A stretch of 64,000 bases of DNA from Kitasatospora sp. SolWspMP-SS2h. GTDB lineage: Bacteria; Actinomycetota; Actinomycetes; Streptomycetales; Streptomycetaceae. Each line of letters starts with the position of its first letter. Within the stretch, counting starts at the first letter, position 1. Below, in pieces: positions 1 to 8,065 of this stretch. The stretch is from assembly GCF_003259315.1 (NCBI RefSeq), contig NZ_QLLT01000013.1, forward strand, positions 1 through 64,000. Reading direction: 5' to 3'. The translations under genes were made by a program, and so were the position numbers. Under the pieces are notes generated by a model. It did no database searches. It had not been told where the DNA came from and worked only from the letters and a program-made list of their open reading frames with translations.

Positions 1-2397
1 GGACCGGGTGATGGCGACCACGTCGGTCGTCGCGCTCCGAGTGAGGTCGAGGTGCCCGAAGGGGCTGGGGAAGTCGGCCAGCAGCGTGCCGTTCGGGCCG
101 CCGCCGGCCTTGCACCACTGGAAGCCATCGCCGTCGGGGCGGAAGTCGCCCACGGTGACGTAGTCACCGCTCTGCGGGTCCTGCGGGTGGGCCGCCGTCG
201 AGTCGACGTACCGCCGGCCCTGGATCAGGTGGAAGCAGTCGGCGCAGGTGCCGCTCGGCCCGGCGAAGACCGTACTGAACCGGCGGCTGCCGCTCCCCGG
301 GGCATCGGAGGCCAGGTAGACGGAGTAGGGAACCGTCTCCAGATCGTCGACCGCGAGCGCCGGGACCGGGCCGCCGGCGTCGGGGGCGACGATCTCGGTG
401 AGGTCGGTGCCCTCCAGGACGTCCTGGAGGAACCACCGCTGGTCGGCCTCGCCGGTGTGGTCCCGGGCCACGACGCCCCGGCCCGGGCCGAGGTCCGTGA
501 GGTACTGCCCGGTGTGGTGGTCGACCGGCGTGTAGGTGCCGTCGCCCTGGTAGGCCCGCGCCCAGAGCTGGTCCGGCGCGGCGTTCGGCCACAGCACCGT
601 CCGCGCGTCGCGCGCGCCGCCCTCCTGCCCCAGGTAGCGGCCGGCGAACGGCGCGTACGGATGGAAGACCCGGAAGTAGCCCGGGTGCTCGGGGTCATAG
701 GTCAGGCTGAACACCCGGGGCGAGGGGTTGCTCCGATCGATCGGCCGGCCCTCGACCGCGTGGGCGGTGTCGTCCGCGGGACCCGCCACGTTGGTGGTGG
801 CGGCGTTGCGCAGGAAGACCTGGTTCGGTCGGACCGGCTCCGCCGATCCCGTCGGCGTCGGCGCGTTCGGGAGGTTGCCGAGGGTGTGGACGACCGGGTA
901 GTGGTCCGACGACCGGAGCGGGAACCGCTCGATCCCGATGACGCTCGCATCCGCCTGGGCAGTGGGCAGGACCGCGTAGTCGAGGACCCTGGCGGGCCCG
1001 GCGCCGACCCGTTCGGTCTGATGGGTAGGCAGGGCCCGAGCCTGGACGGTGAAGGCCGCGCCGACCGCGGTCCGCAGGTTCACCGGGCCGCGGTTGTAGT
1101 CGCCCAGGGCGATCCAGGGCAGACCGGTGGGGGCCATCTGGTCCCGGACGATGTTCAGCAGCCGGGGGACGCCGCTGCCGGAACTGCCCGAACTCCCGCG
1201 CAGCGAGCAGTAGACGACGCCGTCGACGTCGATCCCGAGCGCGGGCCGGGAGCCCCACCGGTCGCCGATGACGGCTTCCCGGGTGGTGTGGACGTCCTCC
1301 GGGGCGACCCGGGCCCGGCTGAAGAGCGCGACGTCGACCCGGCCGAACGGGAGGTCGGGGTTGGTGTCGGTGTGGATCCAGTAGAGGTAGCCCGTCGGTC
1401 GCGCCCCGGTGCCGAGCCGGTACTCGCGGACCGAGCGGACGAAACCGAGGTCGTCCACCCACCGGGTGTCGGCCGTGTGGATCTCCTGGAAAAAGGGGGC
1501 GCCGCGCGGCGGGGCGCCCGCCTCCTGGATGGCGATGACGTCGGCCCGGGCGTCGCGGTCCAGCACGTTGCGCCCCTACAGCCGGGGCAGACCGTTGGTG
1601 TACCGGCTGCCGTTGTTCTCCGGGGCGTGCGCGCCCTGTATGTTCCAGGTGGCCACCCGGCGGGTGCGGCTGTCGCGCGGGCCGAGTCCGTCGGTGTCCC
1701 GGAGGAACAGCGAGGACCGCCAGCCGACATCGACCGGCACCACGCCCCGGCCCGCGTAGTCGAGGCCCTCCCGGCCGCCCCAGTCGGGAATGGCCCGACC
1801 ACCCTGGCCCAGCGGCTGCAACCGCCCGGGCGCACCCTCGGCGGAACCGAACTGGAAGGCGGCGCCCGGGCCGGTGCCGCAGGGCGCGTACGGCTCGTAC
1901 ACCCCGCCCCGGGAGGTCTGCTTGAGCATCCTGTTGTCGTGGAGGACGTTCTGCGGGCCCGACGACCCGAACCACCTCACGGCCTTAGGGCCGGCGGCCC
2001 ACCAGACCGGGTACCACCTCCCCTCCTCGATCCCGCCGCCCTCGCCGCCGCAGTCGACCCGGCAGCTGCCCGAGCGGTGCTCGCAGGGGACGCGCAGGAT
2101 ATTCCGCTCGAAGAGGCTGCCGTACTCCCAGCCGCCGTGCAGATTGAGATCGGAGTCGAGATCGTTACGGAAGGCCACGTTGCCGCTCGCCGACCACCGG
2201 AAGGTGAAGTGGCGCAGGTCGCGGCCGAGGTTGCAGGCGTAGAGAAAGTCCCAGACCCGGCTGCCACGCAGGTAGCCGTTGCCGCCCTCGCCCTTGTTCC
2301 AAGCGCCGTCGAAGCCGTTGCGTTCGATCTGGACGTTGCGGGCGCCATCGGTGACGATCGGGTACGAGCCGGCCGCCTCAGCCCTCAACCCGCGCAC
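1..2397 (-). pseudogene. Decayed CdtB-like nuclease/lectin toxin gene, 5'-truncated and interrupted by TAG
   Basis: Read from a GTG at 2397; the C-terminus lies outside the window. About 200 N-terminal residues look like the end of a beta-helix-type secreted protein (GPKAVRWFGSSGPQNV). Then comes an endonuclease/exonuclease/phosphatase fold of the cytolethal distending toxin B type, with RRVATWNIQG, AIQEAGAPP, GDYNRGP, LDYAVLP and SSDHYPV in family order, followed by QxW-type ricin-fold stretches (DQLWARA, DQRWFLQ). A TAG at 1576-1578 falls between ATWNIQG and IQEAG; the same frame is open on both sides and carries family motifs. There is no signal peptide, and the 5' end abuts the terminator of the upstream gene, so the start looks deleted. 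The His normally found ahead of the GDYNR motif is absent (YCSLRGSS). A sequencing error at the TAG cannot be excluded, but the missing 5' end would remain. Confidence 0.75.
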
Positions 2398-2429
2398 CCT
2401 CGTCCAGCACCCCGACGAGAAACAGCGCC

Positions 2430-2479
2430 AAGCCCTCCGCAGCCCCCCCCTTGTGGTGGGGGGGCGCTGCGGAGGGCTT
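2430..2479 (-). terminator. Large GC hairpin terminating the GlsB-type gene
   Basis: A 14-bp arm (AAGCCCTCCGCAGC) plus a run of seven C pair with seven G and the complementary arm, giving about 21 bp of stem with one bulged C and a 7-nt loop. It lies 18 bp past the stop of the minus-strand gene ending at 2498. Confidence 0.8.
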
Positions 2480-2497
2480 GTCGGGGAGGGGGGAGGA

Positions 2498-2776
2498 TCA
2501 GGCGTGGCTGTGGTGGTGCTTGTTGCCCGTCACCACGCGGTAGACGACCAGCAGGATGACCGAGCCGGCGATGGCGGCGACCCAGGTGGAGATGTCGAAG
2601 AAGCCGTCGATCGAGTTGACGCCGAAGATCACCTTGCCGAGCCAGCCGCCGAGCAGGCCGCCCGCGATACCAATCAGCATCGTGATGATGATGCCGCCCG
2701 GGTCCTTGCCCGGCATCAGGGCCTTCGCGATGGCACCGGCGATCAGACCGATCAGTATCCAGGCGATGATGCCCAT
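2498..2776 (-). CDS. GlsB/YeaQ/YmgE-family stress membrane protein
   Basis: Small integral membrane protein of about 92 residues, of the transglycosylase-associated (GlsB/YeaQ/YmgE) family, usually induced in envelope or general stress; its biochemical function is not established. Three hydrophobic glycine-rich helices are visible (GIIAWILIGLIAGAIAKAL, GGIIITMLIGIAGGLLGGWL, WVAAIAGSVILLVVYRVV), with a His-rich tail. I chose the ATG at 2776 because the upstream ATG at 2794 lies within its ribosome binding site (GGAGG). It stands alone, followed by a strong hairpin terminator. Length and motif order are typical of the family. Confidence 0.9.
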   Translation of the reverse strand: MGIIAWILIGLIAGAIAKALMPGKDPGGIIITMLIGIAGGLLGGWLGKVIFGVNSIDGFFDISTWVAAIAGSVILLVVYRVVTGNKHHHSHA

Positions 2777-3020
2777 GTGCTTCCCTACCTCCACGAGAAC
2801 AGTCAGCGACGACAGCCGTCTTCGCCCATGCGGAAAAATTAAACGCCGAATCTTTCTGACCCTCCGTCAGGATCTCGTCTCGTGCCGGTGGAAGGCCCCT
2901 GCGGCGCACCGAAGGGCGGAAAAGGAAGAAGGTATGCATTTCCACCCCTGGAGGGAGCAGAAGGCTCCCGTCACGGGAATCCGTCGAGGAGGCCCGGCCC
3001 GCCCAGACGGAGGAAGACTC

Positions 3021-3425
3021 ATGGCTGCCGACCGCAGCACCGCCAAGCCCATGACCGCGACCACCTCCGGTTTCCTCGGTCGCACCGAGCCGGCCGCTCC
3101 GGGCCCTCGTGCAGTGCTCCGGCCGCCGACGACCGAAGCCCCGGCGCGACCTGCGGCACCCGACCTGGACTCGGACTGGCGCCGGCGCGGCGCCTGCACG
3201 GGGGAGGATCCGGAGCTGTTCTTCCCCGTCGGCAGCGCTGGTCCCGCCCTGCGTCAGATCGAACACGCCAAGGCCGTCTGCCACCGCTGCCCCGTCACCC
3301 GGCAGTGCTTGGAATGGGCGTTGGAGAACAACCAGGACAGCGGCGTCTGGGGCGCCACCAGCGAAGAGGAGCGCCGCACCATCAAGCGTCGCGCCGCCCG
3401 CCGGCGCGCCCGCGAGACGAACTGA
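3021..3425 (+). CDS. WhiB-like (Wbl) iron-sulfur transcription factor
   Basis: Actinobacterial Wbl protein of 134 residues. These bind a [4Fe-4S] cluster and work with the principal sigma factor to control development or redox and stress responses. The four cluster cysteines are present: one in RGACTGEDPELFF, then CHRC and the Cys of TRQCLEW. They are followed by the G(V/I)WGG-type turn (GVWGATSEEER) and a basic tail (RRAARRRARE). The N-terminal ~55 residues are Pro/Ala-rich and not conserved. Start at 3021 follows GGAGGAAG. It is monocistronic; CCCTCGTCGACGAGGG (3434-3449) just downstream is a perfect palindrome. I cannot assign a specific wbl letter from sequence alone. Confidence 0.93.
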   Translation: MAADRSTAKPMTATTSGFLGRTEPAAPGPRAVLRPPTTEAPARPAAPDLDSDWRRRGACTGEDPELFFPVGSAGPALRQIEHAKAVCHRCPVTRQCLEWALENNQDSGVWGATSEEERRTIKRRAARRRARETN

Positions 3426-3963
3426 CCCCTCATCCCTCGTCGACGAGGGCGGGACAGCGCCGGACCGGTCGGCCGAGGTGACGAGAGGTGTCCGTCGCCC
3501 ACCCGCGCCGTGAGCCGACGGGTACGGGCGGTGGCGGAGCGCGGCCGGGAGGGCGGGTGTCCCGGCAACGCCTGCCGGGGCGGTCTGCCGGGCGGCGTGC
3601 CGGGCGTCCGCCCGTTCCTCGCCCCCGAGCGCGCGCACCGTGTCACCGGCCGTCCACCACGGCAGCGGTCCCGAGGGGGCGGAGGCACGGGGCCGGCACC
3701 GGTGCCGCGGCCGCCGCGACGGCCACGGCCCGGCAGTGCCGGTGTGCCAGGCGGGCGAGGCGGACGCCGGAGCGGGCACGGAGGACAGCAGCAACGGGCA
3801 CCGTTTCACCCTGCCGCTCGCCCCCTCCGTGCCCGGGGCCGGATGCACGAAAGAGGGAAGTACGGCGGGCGAACGGTGCGTTCGAGTTACGGCCGCAGCG
3901 TTCGGGGAACCCGGAGTGAACCCGGGGCGGCACCGCCCGCACTACGACGCAGTAGGAGGAGCC
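3426..3963. other. Intergenic gap, no gene seen
   Basis: 538 bp between the Wbl gene and the next start. Apart from the 16-bp palindrome at 3434-3449 I see no coding frame with a ribosome binding site and no strong hairpin. It may hold the promoter of the gene at 3964. Confidence 0.5.
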
Positions 3964-4479
3964 ATGTCCCCTCGTACTCCCGCAGACCTCGTCAAGGACC
4001 TGCTGCAGCCCTCGCTCGACGAACGGCGCATCGCCCTGCACGACGTCTACCTTCTCGACTGCCTCTCCCAGGTCCAGGAGGCCCTGGAGTCCACCCGGTG
4101 GGACCGCATCGGCCCTCTGCTGGACGACCTGGTCGCAGCCGCCCTCGCCCTGCGCCACAGCGTCGGTGAAGAGGCGGCGACCGGCGAGGAGAGCGCGCGC
4201 GACGGCCTCGTCATCCAGGTCCTGGTATCCGCCTACGGACAGTCCCACCGCGCCGCACGCGCCCTGTACCCGGCCCGCCACCTCGACGCCGCCCTGGCTC
4301 TCGCCCTGGTCGGTCGGTCGACGACCCTCGACGCGCTCCCCGGCCCCGTCGGCGTGGTGTCCGTGCCCGCCGAGGAGTCACCTGCTGCGGTCACGGCGGT
4401 GTCCGTCCCCATCGAGCGGCTGCCCCCCTGCGCACCGGCCTTTTCCGTAGCTGCCGAGGCCGCGCCGGCGGCCGGGTGA
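3964..4479 (+). CDS. Hypothetical soluble protein, 171 aa
   Basis: Not recognised. A strong ribosome binding site (AGGAGGA) precedes the ATG at 3964. The first ~115 residues look alpha-helical with alternating acidic and aliphatic patches (SLDERRIALHDVYLLDCLSQ, WDRIGPLLDDLVAAALAL). The last ~55 residues are Ala/Pro/Val-rich and probably disordered. No signal peptide, membrane helix or metal motif is visible. It sits between the Wbl gene and the partner-switching island and converges with the anti-sigma-type gene at 4794-5444. Codon use matches its neighbours. Confidence 0.7.
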   Translation: MSPRTPADLVKDLLQPSLDERRIALHDVYLLDCLSQVQEALESTRWDRIGPLLDDLVAAALALRHSVGEEAATGEESARDGLVIQVLVSAYGQSHRAARALYPARHLDAALALALVGRSTTLDALPGPVGVVSVPAEESPAAVTAVSVPIERLPPCAPAFSVAAEAAPAAG

Positions 4480-4793
4480 GGCAGCTCGGTGGGGCCGTTC
4501 CGGCCCTGCGAGGTGAGCCGGGGCTGTTCGGGTGGGTCGTGAGCGGCGAGAGCCCCCGCCACCTGGGGCGGCGGAGGGCGTGACAGGAGTCCGTGACAGC
4601 CCCGGCGGAGCGGAGTGCGGAATTCGAGGTCGCCGGTGCGCTCGACGATCCGGCCGACCGGAGGCAGCGGCCGGTGCCCACCGGCTCGACCTGGAACGGA
4701 GCCGCCCTTCCGGAGACCCCGCAGGGGAAAGGAGCGTGCCATCGCGGATGGGGGCGTGGGAGCGGGCAGGGGTGCGCGATGGGCGACAGGGGT
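4480..4793. other. Convergent intergenic gap
   Basis: 314 bp between two convergent genes. Only a weak GGGCC/GGCCC hairpin near 4490 is visible. No coding signal was seen. Confidence 0.4.
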
Positions 4794-5444
4794 CTACAGG
4801 TCGACGGTGGTGCTGATGCGCTTGCCGCCTTCGGGCAGCGCCACCACGTCCACGCTTGAGCAGAGCTTGAGGACCAGGGCCCAGCCCCGCCCGCCCCAGC
4901 GCTCCACATCCGTCAAAGCGCCCTCGTCGGCGTGCGGCACGCGGGCGTCGGCGTCCTCCACCTCGATCCGCAGTCGGCCGGGGCGTCCGACCCCCGACGG
5001 CTTGGCGCGCGTCGCGGCCCCGGCGCCCTCGATGCGGGCGTGGAAGCCGGTGATGCCGCCGGCATGCCGGTTGGCGTTGGTGACCAGCTCGGTTGCCACC
5101 AGGTGCGCCTGCATCTCCACCTCTGCCGATGCACCCGCCGCTCGCAGCAGCCCGCTGAGCGCCTCGCGGGCGTGCGCCGCCGTGCGCACCATCGGCGCCG
5201 ACGGCTCGGCGGCCGTCTCGCGCGCCCGGGCCCGCGTGGTGCCCGGGGCGAGGTGCACGTCGTCGATCGGGTGACGTTCGCCCTCGGCGAGGTGCACGTC
5301 GTCGATCGGGTGACGTTCGTCCTCGGGGTGGCCCGTCTGCGGGCGCTGGGTGGGCTGGGTGTTCGAGGCACCGGCCTCCGCGGTGTGAGGTGGGGTGGGA
5401 GACGGTGTCCGGACCGTGTGCGACGGGGGCGGGAGATGGGACAT
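4794..5444 (-). CDS. Anti-sigma-type ATP-binding protein (HATPase_c, RsbW-like)
   Basis: A GHKL ATPase of the serine-kinase anti-sigma (RsbW/SpoIIAB) group, 216 residues. Such kinases phosphorylate STAS antagonists and/or hold a sigma factor. The N-box is clear (ATELVTNANRHAGG), as are a G1-like acidic stretch (IEVEDADARVP) and the lid and C-terminal pattern GGRGWALVLKL...GGKRISTTVDL shared with the genes at 10698 and 41530. The N-terminal ~90 residues are Pro/Thr-rich and contain two copies of a 13-residue unit (ERHPIDDVHLA). I take the ATG at 5444; an in-frame start at 5513 would add 23 residues that look non-coding. It lies 143 bp downstream of a STAS gene on the same strand, its probable partner. 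Confidence 0.85.
   Translation of the reverse strand: MSHLPPPSHTVRTPSPTPPHTAEAGASNTQPTQRPQTGHPEDERHPIDDVHLAEGERHPIDDVHLAPGTTRARARETAAEPSAPMVRTAAHAREALSGLLRAAGASAEVEMQAHLVATELVTNANRHAGGITGFHARIEGAGAATRAKPSGVGRPGRLRIEVEDADARVPHADEGALTDVERWGGRGWALVLKLCSSVDVVALPEGGKRISTTVDL
5249..5326 (-). repeat. 39-bp tandem duplication inside the anti-sigma-type gene
   Basis: Two head-to-tail 39-bp copies (5249-5287 and 5288-5326) differ at one base. Each encodes 13 residues with the core ERHPIDDVHLA, so the frame is kept. They sit in the low-complexity N-terminal extension, outside the ATPase fold. Confidence 0.9.
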
Positions 5445-5587
5445 GGAACGGCCTTCGGTCGGTGAACTCCTGGTACAGGAAGAGAAAAGAGGGCGAAAAG
5501 GCAGAACTGTCACGGTGACGGCTGCCCCCGACCCGGAAGGTCACTCCACCCGCCACCCGTACGACGGCGACCGGCCCTCCACCCGCC

Positions 5588-5971
5588 TCACCGCACACCG
5601 TCCCCGGCCGGATCGGCCGCGGCCTGGCCGCCATCCGTGCCCGAGGCGTCGGCGAAGGTGAAGTAGCCGAGCACACCGGTGATGCCGAAGAACCCCTCCA
5701 CGGTCGGCAGCAACGGCCCCTCCAGCACCAGGGCGCCACCGGCGGCCCGCTGGCGTCCGTGCGCGGCCAGCAGGGTGTTCAGCACCGAGGAATCCACGAA
5801 CTCCAGCCCGGACACGTTCACCACCACCGTGCCCGCACCCGCACGCAGGGCCGCCTCCAACCGGTCGGCGAAGTCCTGTCCCCGGTCCCAGTCCAGCTGT
5901 CCCCGCGCCCACACCCTCACCACACCCGACGCGTCCCGTGCCACACCCTCACCCGCTCTCGCATCATCCAC
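5588..5971 (-). CDS. STAS-domain anti-sigma factor antagonist
   Basis: A 127-residue SpoIIAA/RsbV-type protein. In its dephosphorylated form such a protein binds a HATPase anti-sigma factor. The strand-helix pattern is clear (VVVNVSGLEFVDSSVLNTLL); the DSS motif carries the predicted phosphorylatable serine. GTG start at 5971; the start of the family core, close to the N-terminus, supports it. It is a close paralogue of the protein at 10190-10552 (QLDWDRGQDF versus ELDWECGEDF; GGALVLEGPL versus GGRLVLAGPL). It precedes the HATPase gene at 4794-5444 on the same strand, the usual antagonist/kinase order. Confidence 0.9.
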   Translation of the reverse strand: MDDARAGEGVARDASGVVRVWARGQLDWDRGQDFADRLEAALRAGAGTVVVNVSGLEFVDSSVLNTLLAAHGRQRAAGGALVLEGPLLPTVEGFFGITGVLGYFTFADASGTDGGQAAADPAGDGVR

Positions 5972-6056
5972 ACCGGCAGTCTAGGCAGCCCGTCCGACAT
6001 GCCCGTCGGACGAGGCCGACGGTGGAGCAGTCCGTCGGGCGCGGCAGGGTGCGGCG

Positions 6057-6091
6057 GGCTGGGGCGCCCCGAGCCGCGGGGCGCCCCAGCC
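6057..6091 (-). terminator. Perfect 15-bp GC hairpin
   Basis: GGCTGGGGCGCCCCG (6057-6071) pairs perfectly with 6077-6091 across a 5-nt loop. It lies downstream of the minus-strand VOC gene that ends at 6328 and upstream of the STAS gene, so it most likely ends the VOC transcript. Confidence 0.65.
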
Positions 6092-6327
6092 GGTGACCTC
6101 TCCTCGGGGCCCCGCCACGACGGAGGGGGCCGGACAGGACCCGGACAGGAGCGCGAGGCCACCACGCCCCTACCCGACGACCGGACCCCGCCGTCGGCAC
6201 GGAACCCGGCGGCCGGGACCTGTCGCCGTGCGCGCGGCCCGGCCGCCTCGCCGTCCGTCCTGAGCCGGCCGGCCGTGCCACCCCGCCACCCGCGGCCGGG
6301 CCGTGGTACTGCTCCACACGGAACGAC

Positions 6328-6738
6328 TCAGCTGCGTTCGGGCCAGCGCGGTCCCTGCTCGGTCCAGGTGACGCCCTTGTTGCGGCACAGGCAGAAGGGG
6401 TGGCCGATCGGGTCGGTGTAGATCCGCCAGCCGTAACCCTCGGGACCGGTGAAGTCCCGCCGCAGTGTGGCGCCGAGGCCGAGGGCGCGGTGCTGTTCGG
6501 TCTCGATGTCGTCCACCTCGAAGTCGAGGTGGAACTGCTTGGGGTGTTCGAGGTCGGGCCACTGGGGAGCCCGGAAGTCACTCACCCGGATGAAGGCCAA
6601 CTCGATCTCGCCGAACCGGATGCCGGCCCAGTCCGCGTCACTGCCGTCCTTGACCGGGCGGCCCGTCAGCGCGGAGTAGAAACCGGCCAGTTCCAGGGTG
6701 TCGGGGCAGTCGATGATGAAATCCGTCAGTCGAAGCAC
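6328..6738 (-). CDS. VOC (glyoxalase/bleomycin-resistance fold) family protein
   Basis: A 136-residue two-module vicinal-oxygen-chelate protein. Visible features are LTDFIIDCPDTLELAGFYSALTGRP at the start, FHLDFEVDDIETEQHRALGLGA in the middle and YTDPIGHPFCLCR near the end, the usual betaalphabetabetabeta repeats. Many members bind a metal and act on small or toxic metabolites; others are binding proteins. The substrate cannot be inferred. GTG start at 6738 gives a full-length domain. It is alone on its strand and not obviously part of the neighbouring signalling genes. Confidence 0.88.
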   Translation of the reverse strand: MLRLTDFIIDCPDTLELAGFYSALTGRPVKDGSDADWAGIRFGEIELAFIRVSDFRAPQWPDLEHPKQFHLDFEVDDIETEQHRALGLGATLRRDFTGPEGYGWRIYTDPIGHPFCLCRNKGVTWTEQGPRWPERS

Positions 6739-7275
6739 CCCAGGAGCCTCTCATACGGAAGGGACGGGCGCGGAACGTCCCGGCCACGCCCCCGGTGCGC
6801 GCCTGCGCCCCCCTCCGGCCGCCGTCTCCCGGACTGATCCGCTCGACTTCGACGCCACGTTCGCTGCCTTTCGCGTCCGGGCCACGGCCATGGCCGCGTG
6901 CGCCGAGAACGTCCGGCTCTTGGACGGCAACGGCAGTCCCTGTCCGGACCGGGACGACCTGCCGCCCGGAGCGCGGGTCCAAGATCCGCCGGCCCCTCCC
7001 CCGGGCCCGGCAGGCCGCCTGCCCGCCCCGGCGCCGGGGCGAGTCGGCACCGGACCCCGGAAGGACGACGTCCGTCGTGGAAGGGCCCGGCGGGGCATCG
7101 CCGTCCGGTACGACGGTCCCCGGCGGTGGGCACGCACCGCTGTACGCATCGCGAGCCGACGCCACGACACAGCGACCGGGTCCTCCCGCACCTACGACAA
7201 GAGGGGTCCGACCTGAGTAGTCTCGGCGGGGGCGTATCCCTCTGCCCCGTTCGTCAGAGCAAGGGAAGCGGCGTC
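6739..7275. other. Divergent intergenic gap
   Basis: 537 bp between divergent genes. Frames here are open because of high GC content, but none has a convincing start and ribosome binding site. It presumably contains promoters for both flanking genes. Confidence 0.4.
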
Positions 7276-7707
7276 ATGTCCGGTACGGCGTTTGTTGTGA
7301 TCATCTCGCCCCGTCAGGAAGCGGTACCGGGGGTGGGGGCGGAGCGGCTGCCCGATCTCGGCTTCTGGGAGACCCCGGCTGTGCACGGCTGGCTGCAGGC
7401 GTTCGATGTGGAGGGCGAGGCCGGTTGCGGGCTCGTCCGGGTGGTTCCGGCCCTGGACGAGGATGTCATTCCGGCGGATGCCCAGCGGCTCCGGGTTCCC
7501 GTGACGCACGAGGAGGCCCAGCTGATCGTCCAGGCGGCCGGAACTCCCGCCGCGGCTCAGGTGCAGGCCGAGCTGCTGACGTTTCGGCGGGTGCTCGCCG
7601 AGAGGCCGGCCATGGTCGAGCGCGCCAGGGCCGTGGGCCTCAGCCCGGCCCGGATCGACCAGCTGGCGGGCACGCCCCTGGTGGCGGAGGTCGAGGGCCG
7701 GCAGTAG
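7276..7707 (+). CDS. Hypothetical protein, 143 aa
   Basis: Not recognised. ATG at 7276 follows a purine-rich stretch (AAGGGAAGCGG). The protein is acidic and soluble, with a beta-rich first half (AFVVIISPRQEAVPG, CGLVRVVPALDEDV) and a helical second half (AQVQAELLTFRRVLAERPAMVERARAVG) that could form a short helix-turn-helix or dimerisation unit (VGLSPARIDQLAG). A hairpin at 7743-7773 lies just after the stop. It lies between the VOC gene and a SpoIIE-type phosphatase gene. No signal peptide or metal motif is visible. Confidence 0.7.
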   Translation: MSGTAFVVIISPRQEAVPGVGAERLPDLGFWETPAVHGWLQAFDVEGEAGCGLVRVVPALDEDVIPADAQRLRVPVTHEEAQLIVQAAGTPAAAQVQAELLTFRRVLAERPAMVERARAVGLSPARIDQLAGTPLVAEVEGRQ

Positions 7708-7742
7708 GAGTGATCGTCTGAAGGTCGTCGTGGAAGGCGGTG

Positions 7743-7773
7743 GCAGGGCGGGCCGAAGCGCGCTCCGCCCTGC
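7743..7773 (+). terminator. Hairpin after the 143-aa gene
   Basis: GCAGGGCGG (7743-7751) pairs with CCGCCCTGC (7765-7773) across 13 nt and is followed by TGTTT. It lies 36 bp past the stop at 7707. Confidence 0.55.
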
Positions 7774-8065
7774 TGTTTCGCCCGGTTCGGACGGGGGTGT
7801 GCGTGCGGGCGACGGCCCGCGCGTTCGCCGAGGACCGGTGGTCGCGGCTGGAGACGCCCGCACCGCGGTCGCGTGGCGGTGGGAGGGCGCCGTCCCCGTC
7901 CCCGCACCGCCTTCCCCGGGCAGGCGGTGAGCGGCGAGGTGGCGTGCCGACGGCCGGTGGCCCCGTCCTGGTCCCCCACCCGGACGTCCTGCAGCCGGGC
8001 CGGGGCCGACAGCGCCGACGGGCCGGACGGCCCGCCTCGACCCCGCCGCGCCCGCGCGGGCCCGC
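7774..8065. other. Remainder of convergent gap
   Basis: The rest of the gap between two convergent genes. Only a GCCCGCGCGGGC palindrome near 8049 is seen. Confidence 0.35.

Noticed and set aside
1576..1578. Programmed stop readthrough or selenocysteine at the TAG
   Set aside because: Sec uses TGA; no readthrough signal seen, and the 5' truncation already points to decay.
52..2559. Plus-strand open frame of 835 codons antisense to the CdtB-like relic
   Set aside because: Arg/Pro/Val-rich shadow translation; the opposite strand carries ordered family motifs.
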